Positions 15,840 through 24,028 of a DNA stretch of 39,565 bases are shown here, piece after piece. Source of the DNA: UBA9300 sp964577305 (GTDB taxonomy: Bacteria > Bacteroidota > Bacteroidia > Bacteroidales > VadinHA17); contig CAZNYS010000033.1 of the NCBI GenBank assembly GCA_964577305.1, positions 1 to 39,565 on the forward strand, written 5' to 3'. Every line of letters begins with the position of its first letter. The first letter of the stretch is position 1. A program made the translations under genes and the position numbers. The notes under the pieces are model-generated. The model saw nothing but the letters and a program-made list of their open reading frames with translations, did no database searches and was not told where the DNA came from.

Positions 15840-17255
15840 ATGACAAATGATGAATTCATAAAAAGGGCTCATGAATTAGTTGATTGGATAGGTTATTACC
15901 TTGAGAATTTAGAGGAATACCCGGTAAAATCACAGGTGAAACCAGGAGAGATTTATTCATCCCTGCCACAGATGCCACCGCTGGAAGGTGAAAATTTCAC
16001 AGATATATTCAAAGATTTCAATGAAATAATCATGCCTGGTATAACCCACTGGCAGAGTCCAAATTTTTTCGCATATTTCCCCGCAAACAGCTCAGCACCG
16101 TCAGTACTGGCAGAAATGCTTATTGCAGCCCTGGGAGCGCAGTGTATGATATGGGAAACATCCCCCGCTGCTGCAGAGCTGGAAGAACGGGTAATGAACT
16201 GGCTCAAGGATATTATAGGCTTGCCGGAGAATTTCGAAGGAGTAATACAGGATACAGCTTCAACAGCCGCACTGGCAGCTCTGGTGACTTCAAGGGAAAG
16301 AATAAGTGATTTCAGGATAAACGAAAAAGGATTCAATGGAGAACCGGTATATCGTATATATAGCTCAACACAAACCCATTCATCTATTGAAAAGGCAGTT
16401 AAAATAGCCGGGTTCGGGCGCAGTAACCTTGTTAAGGTGGGAGTACGCGATGATCTTTCTCTCGATCCTGATAAGCTGACTGAAGCCGTTGAAAAGGATA
16501 TGGCAAAAGGGTATATTCCCTGTTGTGTTGTCGCTACCGTTGGCACGACAGGCACAGTAGCCATAGACCCGGTTAAAGCAATAGGAGAAATATGCAGCAA
16601 ATATAATATCTGGTTGCATGTAGATGCAGCATTGGCGGGCACGGCCCTGATTCTGCCAGAGTACAGCTGGCTAATTGAAGGTAAAGAATATATCGACAGT
16701 TTTGTCTTCAATCCTCATAAATGGATGTTTACCAATTTCGACTGCTCGGCATATTTCGTGAAAAATGCCGCTATACTGATTCAAACATTCGAAATATTGC
16801 CTGAATATCTTAAAACAAGAACAAGGGGACAGGTAAATGATTACCGTGACTGGGGTATACCACTCGGAAGACGCTTCAGGGCCCTCAAATTGTGGTTTGT
16901 AATAAGATCTTTTGGACTGGAAGGATTAAGAAAGAAGGTGAGGAACCATATTTCCTATGCTGCCTGGCTGGCCGAAAAGATCAGGGAGCATCCATCTTTT
17001 GAAATGACAGCCCCCCTGAGCCTAAATACGGTTTGTTTCAGGTACAGGCCTGCGAACAGGGATGAAAAGTCACTGAACGATATTAATGAGAAGCTCAATC
17101 ATAAACTAAACGATACAGGAAAGATTTACCTGACGCACACTAAGATAAACGGTAAGTATTCACTCAGGATGGTCACTTCCCAGACCAACGTTGAATTGAA
17201 GAATATAAAACGAGCATGGGCTCTTGTTACCGAAACAGCCACTTCAATTCAATAA
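15840..17255 (+). CDS. PLP-dependent aromatic-L-amino-acid decarboxylase family protein
   Basis: This 471-residue group II decarboxylase has the animal/plant AADC layout. The PLP lysine is Lys294 in NPHKWM, the PLP-ring aspartate is Asp262 in HVDAALAG, and the ring-stacking histidine is His180 in STQTHSS. Tyr323 in PEYLKT sits 29 residues after the lysine, the position of Tyr332 in pig/human AADC; this favours decarboxylation over the aldehyde-synthase variants that have Phe. The segment IPLGRRFRALKLWFVIR is the family hallmark. The substrate (Trp, Tyr, Phe or DOPA) cannot be read. The start at 15840 is an ATG with MTNDEFIKRAHELVDW; the upstream TTG at 15795 lies in a small hairpin. It follows atpC by 62 bases and its 3' end overlaps the convergent gene by 7 bases. 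Confidence 0.9.
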   Translation: MTNDEFIKRAHELVDWIGYYLENLEEYPVKSQVKPGEIYSSLPQMPPLEGENFTDIFKDFNEIIMPGITHWQSPNFFAYFPANSSAPSVLAEMLIAALGAQCMIWETSPAAAELEERVMNWLKDIIGLPENFEGVIQDTASTAALAALVTSRERISDFRINEKGFNGEPVYRIYSSTQTHSSIEKAVKIAGFGRSNLVKVGVRDDLSLDPDKLTEAVEKDMAKGYIPCCVVATVGTTGTVAIDPVKAIGEICSKYNIWLHVDAALAGTALILPEYSWLIEGKEYIDSFVFNPHKWMFTNFDCSAYFVKNAAILIQTFEILPEYLKTRTRGQVNDYRDWGIPLGRRFRALKLWFVIRSFGLEGLRKKVRNHISYAAWLAEKIREHPSFEMTAPLSLNTVCFRYRPANRDEKSLNDINEKLNHKLNDTGKIYLTHTKINGKYSLRMVTSQTNVELKNIKRAWALVTETATSIQ

Positions 17256-20134
17256 GATCTGTCTCTACCCAGGACAAAGCCAAAAACATCCATATTAAGC
17301 AAAAACTCAAAATGTGATGATCTTTCAAATGGCAAATATGCAACCTGCAAACCTGCCGAAAGCCTTACAGGTATCCTCAGAAGATAGAAATCAGCCAGCA
17401 GTTCAATCCCTGTTGAGGAAAAATAATCCTTTCCCTCCACCTGTTCCTGTTCCTCGATATCATACAGGTCACGACTGATAGCATAATCATAAAAGACCGT
17501 ATTCCTTATGCGGTTGACATACAAAAAGTTACCAAGATGAAAATCGGGGTAGGCCACCGGGAATGCATAGTCGAAGCTGAAGCTGTTAAGATTTTCTGAT
17601 GTTATATGTCTGTAACCCCTGGGCAGGGATATCCTGTTTTGAATGAGCAATCGCCTGAAATCCTGCTTTTCATACTGGTACCTGAACCTGATACCATGAT
17701 TCCTGAAGATCCCTGGGAAATAAAATGCTGTTCTTACAGTGGATATAGGGCCATACAGATCGTTGTCAAGAAGAGAAGTTGTAAAGTAAAGATCAAGTAC
17801 CTGTCCGTACCTGGGCCATATATCCCGGTACGACATCTTATAGAAATTGGAGAAATATAAACGGGAGTTAATTAATGTTTGTCCGTAATCAAACATTTCC
17901 TTATCCTCGTCAAGCACATACTTGTTGGAATAATTTATATTAAGGGAAGGCCAGAATGTCTGGATAAACCTGCCACGGTTAAAATGCAGCGGTATGTATA
18001 CAGTGGTTTTAGTTGACAGGCGGTTATAGATTATTGATGGAGTAACAGTTGTGTCATTGCTATTATAGATCACCGGTTCGCCGCCATAACTCAGATTAAA
18101 ATCAACTGCCGGGTACCAGCCTTTCCAGCTAATGTTTGAATGAATAAGGTGTTCCTTATTGGTGTATTCATATCCGATAGTGCTGATAAGAGAGCTGAGA
18201 TTATTCTGGGTCATGACCATGGCACCAAGGCTTACAGGGATCTCATCAAAGGAAATATTATTTATATCGGCATAAAAAGGCATCCAGCTGTGGAACCTGA
18301 AAAGATTGGTAACTTTATTGTATTTCTCCTTCTTATAGTGTGAAGGCAGGGAATAATCACCCGTCCATACCAGCTTGTCCTCCCTGTTGAGCTTATCAAT
18401 AAAGCGATCGCTTATTATTGTCTCTCCCCTCTTTCTGTCAGATACCTGGTCAATGCTGGCAACTGCAATATTATTACCACTGGCAGAATAGTCAGAGAAA
18501 AGAATATTACCAGCAATAAATGAGATATCCGATATACCAAATCGTGCAGATGTAATTTGATAAATCTCACCGTTGTTATCCATCGTGTAAGCATTATCAA
18601 TTCCGGAAGCCGAGCTTACAAAGAATATTAATGAACCCTCTTTCCTTACAGATTGCAGGTCATCTCTACCTTCTTCAATATAGGTTTTCCATTCACCTGT
18701 TTCAGGATAGAAAGACATTATTCCTTCACCGTTTTCATTGGATGAGATAAACACAATCTCTTTCATATCTTCAGACCATGAAGGGTAAGAGATAAACCTG
18801 TTGCCGGGGCTTTCATGCCTGCTAATAATATTTCCTGACATTGCATCAAGTATGACCAGGCTGTTTTTATATTCAACCGTACTTTCAGTGGCAGCTATTA
18901 ATTTTAAATCGGGGGATATATCAGGACCAAATAGCCTGCTTTTTGTTGTTAATGTACGGGAACTGCCAGTCTGTATATTAAAGGTCTTAATTACTGAATA
19001 TTCACGGTTTGCCCATCTCGGGTCGTTGAAATTTTCAGCCCACACAATCGTATTCCCTTCATAATTTATTTTATACGGCCATATATTGCCTGGTGTATAA
19101 AGTTTAGTTTCTGTCCCTTTGTCTGTATTAATAAGGACGAAATGAGGAATTCGGTAAAGGGATGTTTTTATGGCAATAATGCTGTCCTTTCCTGCTGCAA
19201 CGGGCGAATGATAGTTTATATAGTCTTTATTTTTTGGGGGATTAAGGATATTGTATGTCTCACGGTAATCCTTTTCTTCTTCATTTTTCCATTTGTCCCT
19301 AAGATAGACCATAGTTTCAAAATATATATCCTCCTTGCTGTGGCTGGTATATTTGCGCAGGGCTGCATTTAATGGATTCAGTGTGTAAGGCCTCAGGGCA
19401 ACGTAATCCATTGGTTCCTGCCATACCCTGTCTCCAAACTTTGTCCTGGCCCATGCACTCATCTGGTAACCAAACTGGTAATGATCGGGTGTATAATCTT
19501 TATAAGAGCCAAAAAGCATTTTATCGTAGCTGTATATTTTATCTTTCTCCAGCAATACGGCTTTTAGCTTTTTTTCAAATGAAGGAACTCGTCCCCTGCC
19601 TGAGTATGACCATGCACTTTCTGCAATTACTGCTTCTCCTTCAAGAAACCAATAAGGCGTAAAAATGCCGAGTGCACCGGTATACTGTTCTCCGAAAATA
19701 TATGATATGGTTTTTGATATACCTCTCCTGAAACTGTGCATCTGCAATACATGCGTAAGTTCATGAAGAGCCAGTTGCTCAAGATGGTCCATTGGAATAT
19801 TATCCTGGCCAGGGAGAGGGTATAGTTCAATTCTTTTTGGTGCCCAGGCCACATACCCGTTTGACTCTGTTGTATGGTTATGTATAATTACAGGAATCTT
19901 ATCCAGTATGGGTTCATTGTATGAGCCCTTAAGAAGGTAATAGGCATTTTCGAAACAGAAGACTACCCTGTCTATACGGTTAGAATAGGATTCAGGATAG
20001 ATAAACCTGAAGTGATATGAGTCCAGTTCTTCCCATTTTAGTGATGCTGGCTCCTGGCCAGTCTCGTAATACTGACCTTTAATACTAAGGCTTACCATTA
20101 CCAGGCTGAGTACTATTACAATCTTCCTTCTCAT
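17249..20134 (-). CDS. secreted HExxH metalloprotease-like protein with beta-propeller and barrel regions
   Basis: This 961-residue protein begins with a signal peptide (about residues 1-20). Residues 30-290 resemble the peptidase MA-like gluzincin fold: His124-Glu-Leu-Thr-His128 (in LALHELTHVLQM), followed 37-44 residues later by WFLEGEAVIAES with candidate third-ligand glutamates (165, 167, 172). Residues of about 300-590 have repeating TolB/WD40-like motifs (PDISPDLKLIA, SYPSWSEDMKEIVFISS). The C-terminal third, about 620-961, is rich in alternating aromatic strands and looks like an outer-membrane beta-barrel. The likely location is the outer membrane with the peptidase and propeller outside the barrel. 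The function is unknown. It is divergent from the DUF2723 gene. Confidence 0.75.
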   Translation of the reverse strand: MRRKIVIVLSLVMVSLSIKGQYYETGQEPASLKWEELDSYHFRFIYPESYSNRIDRVVFCFENAYYLLKGSYNEPILDKIPVIIHNHTTESNGYVAWAPKRIELYPLPGQDNIPMDHLEQLALHELTHVLQMHSFRRGISKTISYIFGEQYTGALGIFTPYWFLEGEAVIAESAWSYSGRGRVPSFEKKLKAVLLEKDKIYSYDKMLFGSYKDYTPDHYQFGYQMSAWARTKFGDRVWQEPMDYVALRPYTLNPLNAALRKYTSHSKEDIYFETMVYLRDKWKNEEEKDYRETYNILNPPKNKDYINYHSPVAAGKDSIIAIKTSLYRIPHFVLINTDKGTETKLYTPGNIWPYKINYEGNTIVWAENFNDPRWANREYSVIKTFNIQTGSSRTLTTKSRLFGPDISPDLKLIAATESTVEYKNSLVILDAMSGNIISRHESPGNRFISYPSWSEDMKEIVFISSNENGEGIMSFYPETGEWKTYIEEGRDDLQSVRKEGSLIFFVSSASGIDNAYTMDNNGEIYQITSARFGISDISFIAGNILFSDYSASGNNIAVASIDQVSDRKRGETIISDRFIDKLNREDKLVWTGDYSLPSHYKKEKYNKVTNLFRFHSWMPFYADINNISFDEIPVSLGAMVMTQNNLSSLISTIGYEYTNKEHLIHSNISWKGWYPAVDFNLSYGGEPVIYNSNDTTVTPSIIYNRLSTKTTVYIPLHFNRGRFIQTFWPSLNINYSNKYVLDEDKEMFDYGQTLINSRLYFSNFYKMSYRDIWPRYGQVLDLYFTTSLLDNDLYGPISTVRTAFYFPGIFRNHGIRFRYQYEKQDFRRLLIQNRISLPRGYRHITSENLNSFSFDYAFPVAYPDFHLGNFLYVNRIRNTVFYDYAISRDLYDIEEQEQVEGKDYFSSTGIELLADFYLLRIPVRLSAGLQVAYLPFERSSHFEFLLNMDVFGFVLGRDRSY

Positions 20135-20162
20135 ATGTTTTGGAAACCTAAAAATATAAAAG

Positions 20163-20181
20163 TTTAATCAAATTGATTAAA
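20163..20181. promoter_or_regulatory. 19-bp perfect palindrome between divergent genes
   Basis: TTTAATCAA (20163-20171), one central A, then TTGATTAAA (20173-20181) form a perfect inverted repeat in the 100-base gap between the leftward protease-like gene and the rightward DUF2723 gene. A TTG within the right arm lies 17 bases upstream of TAAATTTA (20193-20200), a near -7 box for the rightward gene. It is a candidate operator. The region is AT-rich, which lowers the weight. Confidence 0.4.
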
Positions 20182-20234
20182 TTCGTCAACTGTAAATTTA
20201 CTCTTTTAAAATATTATAACTATTATTAAAGTAT

Positions 20235-23200
20235 ATGAAACAGTACAGGTTGGTGAATATATCGCTTGGATGGATATCCTTCCTAGTGGCTGCAATTACC
20301 TATATATTAACTGTTGAACCAACACTTAGTTTATGGGATTGTGGTGAGTTCATAGCTACTTCATATAAGCTTGAGGTTGGTCATCCTCCCGGTGCTCCCA
20401 TGTTCATGATAATAGCAAGGTTTTTTGCCCTTTTTGCTTCTGATGTCAGCAGGGTTGCCCTTTCTGTAAATATTATGTCAGCCCTTGCAAGCGCTTTTAC
20501 AATCATGTTCCTGTTCTGGACCATAACACACCTGGCAAAGAAATTACTTGCAGGTGGAGATAAAGAACTGAGCACAGGACGTATGATTGCAGTTATGGGA
20601 GCCGGGCTGACGGGTGCTCTCGCCTATGCTTTTTCAGATACTTTCTGGTTTTCAGCAGTTGAAGGAGAGGTTTATGGCACCTCATCACTGATGACCGCAC
20701 TTGTTTTCTGGGCTATATTAAAATGGGAAAATGAAGCTGATAAACCTAATGCAAACAGGTGGATTATCCTTATTGCATACGTGGTGGGCCTGTCGATAGG
20801 GGTACATTTGCTTAACCTGCTGGCCATTCCGGCTATTGTTTTTGTATATTATTTCAGGAAATATGAATTTTCCTGGAAAGGATTTACATATGCAATTATA
20901 TTATCAGTTGCATTTGTTGCAATTATTATGTGGGGCCTGTTACCAGGCTTTATAATACTTGCCAGCAAGTTCGAACTGTTCCTGGTTAACAATATAGGAC
21001 TGCCGTACAACAGTGGGTTATACCTGTTAGTGATACTGTTTATTGTATCTATAATCTTCGCCATAAGATCAAGTCTTGAAGGAACGAATAAACAGAAGAT
21101 AATAGCTTTCAGCCTTGCTACAGTATTGTTCAGCGGCATGTGGCTTATGACAGAAAGCACATTTTTTAATATTCTCTTGCTGGTTTTCCTTGTATTCCTG
21201 GTATGGCGTTTCTCAGACAGGGGAGTGGTAGCTTTGAATACAGCACTGACAGTAGTGCTTGTCATCATGATAGGGTACTCGTCATTTGCCACAATTTATA
21301 TTCGTGCACATGCTAATCCTCCAATGGATGAGAATAATCCGGAGAACGTTTTCAGTTTCCTGTATTACGTGAACCGTGAGCAATATGGCGAAAGGCCACT
21401 TGTAAAAGGACCTTATTTCAATGCCCCTGTTGTTTCCTATGAAAGGGGAAAACCAACATACAACCCTATTGACGGTAAATACAAGATTACCAACCGTGAC
21501 CTTGTGCCGGAGTATGATGAAAGATTTGTAACCCTTTTCCCAAGAATGTATAGCCCGCAGGAAGATCATGTAGAGGTATATAAACAATGGAATAATTTCA
21601 GGGGGAAACCTGTCCAGGTTACTGACCAGTCAGGAGAGAGAAGAATAGAGCGTAAACCAACATTCGGTGAAAACCTGAAATTTATGTTCTCATACCAGTT
21701 AGGGTATATGTACTTCAGGTATTTTATGTGGAACTTTGCCGGCAGGCAAAATGATACACAAGGTTATGGTGGCCCTTTTAACGGCAATTGGATATCGGGG
21801 ATTAAGGCACTGGATGAATCACGACTGGGACCACAGGACAACATGCCTGATCATATGAAGAATCATCCCTCAAGGAATGCATATTATTTATTACCTCTGC
21901 TCTTTGGACTGGCTGGCTTCTATTATCAGCTGAACAAAAACAAGAAGGATCTCTGGGTGGTCTTACTGCTGTTTATAATGACAGGGATAGCCATAGTGGT
22001 TTATCTCAATCAATATCCCAACCAGCCCCGCGAAAGGGATTATGCTTACGCCGGCTCGTTTTATGCATTTACAATATGGATTGGTATGGGAGTCCTTTTC
22101 CTTTACGAGATATTCACAAAACTTGCAGGCGAAAAAGTTACGGCAATAGTCGTGGGTATCCTTTCCCTGGTGGCAGTACCGGTACTGATGGCATCACAAA
22201 ACTGGGATGACCACGACCGGTCAGGGAGGCATACTGCAACTGCAGTGGCAACGAATTACCTCAAGTCAGTAGCCCCCAATGCAGTATTATTTACCAATGG
22301 CGACAATGATACTTTCCCGTTGTGGTATGCACAGGAGGTGGAAGGTGTCGGGACCGATGTCAGGGTTTGTAACCTCATGTTGCTAAATACCGATTGGTAT
22401 ATTGACCAGATGAAGCTGAAAACCTATGAATCGGAACCTATGAAGCTCACAATGCCAAAATCAAAATATTATGACGGGGTTAATAACCAGGTATTTATCA
22501 TTGAAAATCCACGGCTGACGGGGTTTGTTGATATTAGCAGGGCTGTGGAGTTTATAAGGAGCGATAACCAGGGCACAAAATACAGGTTCCCTGATGGTGA
22601 GGAGCATGACTACCTGCCAACACGAAAAATACGTCTGCCTGTCGATCGTGAAAAAGTACTGGCATCAGGTACTGTAAAGTCCGAAGATGCAGACCTTATA
22701 GTACCTTATATCGATATTACACTTGGGGGTAACTATATACTGAAGAGCCAGATGATGGTGCTTGACTTCCTGGCCCAGAACGACTGGGAAAGACCCGTAT
22801 ATTTTGTTACAGGATATCATAATGATGCACTGGGACTGGAAGAGTATTTTCAGCTTGAAGGCAATGCATACAGGCTTGTCCCTATTAAATCCCGGAATTA
22901 TAACTGGCTTGATTACGGAAGGATAGACACAGACATACTGTATGATAACCTGATGAATAAATTTACCTGGGGAAATGCAAATGATCCGGATGTGTACCTG
23001 GATAATAATCATCGTCATACCCTGTTGGTTGTAAGGGCCCGGCTTAATTATGCCAAACTGGCAAAAGCTCTTGTCCTTGAGGGAGATAATGAAAGAGCGG
23101 TGGAAGTGCTTGATCATATTATGGAGGAATTACCCCTTGATGATTTACCATGGGATAATTATATGCCTGATATAATTGATGCTTACCTGCTGGCCGGTGA

Positions 23201-23441
23201 CCATGAAACAGCACTTGAACTGATAGGGGAAATGAAAGAATATTACGCTTCAAACCTGGATTATTACACTTCCCTGCCGGCCTATTATATGCGCAATGGG
23301 GAGATGGAGATTCAATTATCATTTGGGTTCCTTCAGAGAGTAGCATCATCATGCAGGCGTAACGGGTTGGAAGAAACGGCAAAAGAAATTGATGCTATGC
23401 TTCAGAAATACATGGCAGTGTTTTACAGTAATGTGCAGTGA
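20235..23441 (+). CDS. DUF2723 / TMEM260-like GT-C membrane protein
   Basis: This 1068-residue multi-pass protein carries the DUF2723 domain (PF11028), whose eukaryotic member TMEM260 is a protein O-mannosyltransferase. The first luminal loop has the GT-C-type acidic motif Asp35-Cys-Gly-Glu38 (SLWDCGEF), followed by the His50-Pro-Pro-Gly-Ala-Pro motif. About ten membrane helices lie in residues 10-345, a soluble loop at about 350-555, further helices to about 665, and then a large soluble C-terminal region (about 670-1068) with helical TPR-like repeats near the end (900-1060). It probably transfers a sugar from a lipid carrier to exported proteins. Donor and acceptor are unknown. Confidence 0.8.
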   Translation: MKQYRLVNISLGWISFLVAAITYILTVEPTLSLWDCGEFIATSYKLEVGHPPGAPMFMIIARFFALFASDVSRVALSVNIMSALASAFTIMFLFWTITHLAKKLLAGGDKELSTGRMIAVMGAGLTGALAYAFSDTFWFSAVEGEVYGTSSLMTALVFWAILKWENEADKPNANRWIILIAYVVGLSIGVHLLNLLAIPAIVFVYYFRKYEFSWKGFTYAIILSVAFVAIIMWGLLPGFIILASKFELFLVNNIGLPYNSGLYLLVILFIVSIIFAIRSSLEGTNKQKIIAFSLATVLFSGMWLMTESTFFNILLLVFLVFLVWRFSDRGVVALNTALTVVLVIMIGYSSFATIYIRAHANPPMDENNPENVFSFLYYVNREQYGERPLVKGPYFNAPVVSYERGKPTYNPIDGKYKITNRDLVPEYDERFVTLFPRMYSPQEDHVEVYKQWNNFRGKPVQVTDQSGERRIERKPTFGENLKFMFSYQLGYMYFRYFMWNFAGRQNDTQGYGGPFNGNWISGIKALDESRLGPQDNMPDHMKNHPSRNAYYLLPLLFGLAGFYYQLNKNKKDLWVVLLLFIMTGIAIVVYLNQYPNQPRERDYAYAGSFYAFTIWIGMGVLFLYEIFTKLAGEKVTAIVVGILSLVAVPVLMASQNWDDHDRSGRHTATAVATNYLKSVAPNAVLFTNGDNDTFPLWYAQEVEGVGTDVRVCNLMLLNTDWYIDQMKLKTYESEPMKLTMPKSKYYDGVNNQVFIIENPRLTGFVDISRAVEFIRSDNQGTKYRFPDGEEHDYLPTRKIRLPVDREKVLASGTVKSEDADLIVPYIDITLGGNYILKSQMMVLDFLAQNDWERPVYFVTGYHNDALGLEEYFQLEGNAYRLVPIKSRNYNWLDYGRIDTDILYDNLMNKFTWGNANDPDVYLDNNHRHTLLVVRARLNYAKLAKALVLEGDNERAVEVLDHIMEELPLDDLPWDNYMPDIIDAYLLAGDHETALELIGEMKEYYASNLDYYTSLPAYYMRNGEMEIQLSFGFLQRVASSCRRNGLEETAKEIDAMLQKYMAVFYSNVQ

Positions 23442-23447
23442 TAAATA

Positions 23448-23861
23448 CTAGTACGCGTATTCTTTACTTGTAAGGTATTTCTCGAGTATGCTTAGTACTT
23501 TCTCCGGTATTACGGGTTTAAGTACATATTCATTGATGCCTGCCAGTATTGATTCTTCTCTTGATTCCCTGGTATAATATGCCGTAATCATTATTACAGG
23601 AACATGGCTGTTATACTTGCGAAATGATTTTACACATTCGATGCCATTTACATAAGGGATCAAATAATCCATCATCACAAGGTCAAATTTCTTGGGATTG
23701 TCCTTTACTGCATTAAGGAAATCAGTACCATTTAGGAAGGTGGAAACTTCAGCAGAAGTTGTTTTGAGAAGTATCTCAAAATAGCGTATTGTTGCCAGGT
23801 CATCATCAACAACAGCTACGGTTTTCCCTGTTAGATCTAAGTTGTGTTGGTCAGAATGCAT
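23448..23861 (-). CDS. single-domain response regulator (CheY-like)
   Basis: This 137-residue receiver domain has no output domain. The acidic pocket is Asp19-Asp20-Asp21, the phospho-acceptor is Asp65 in LVMMDYLIP, the switch threonine is Thr93 in MITAYY and the conserved lysine is Lys115 in VLKPV. It is divergently transcribed from the YfiR-SpoIIE gene, and a minus-strand TATTTTTG box lies 23-30 bases upstream. A partnership with that phosphatase, or with a kinase elsewhere, is inferred from the position only. Confidence 0.9.
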   Translation of the reverse strand: MHSDQHNLDLTGKTVAVVDDDLATIRYFEILLKTTSAEVSTFLNGTDFLNAVKDNPKKFDLVMMDYLIPYVNGIECVKSFRKYNSHVPVIMITAYYTRESREESILAGINEYVLKPVIPEKVLSILEKYLTSKEYAY

Positions 23862-23883
23862 TTACTCTTTTTCTTTACTAAAG

Positions 23884-23891
23884 CAAAAATA
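23884..23891 (-). promoter_or_regulatory. -7 box (TATTTTTG) of the receiver gene
   Basis: The minus strand reads TATTTTTG, a perfect TAnnTTTG box, 23 bases upstream of the receiver start codon at 23861. No -33 TTTG is seen 19-21 bases further upstream. No comparable box was found for the divergent SpoIIE gene. Confidence 0.4.
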
Positions 23892-24028
23892 CGATATCAA
23901 TATATATAAAATCTCTTAAATAATCAGAATTGTCAACAAGATATTCACAAAAAAATAACAGAACCCCAATAGTTGCAAATGCAGATATTTATTTTGAAAT
24001 TAGAGAATCCAAATATACCTTTCCTCCA

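Noticed and set aside
15953..16711. 252-codon minus-strand reading frame opposite the decarboxylase gene
   Set aside because: It has no recognisable domain and lies wholly antisense to a gene with all catalytic residues.
23930..24028. N-terminal extension of the YfiR-SpoIIE protein from a TTG codon
   Set aside because: The extension is hydrophilic and would bury the signal peptide that begins at 24029.
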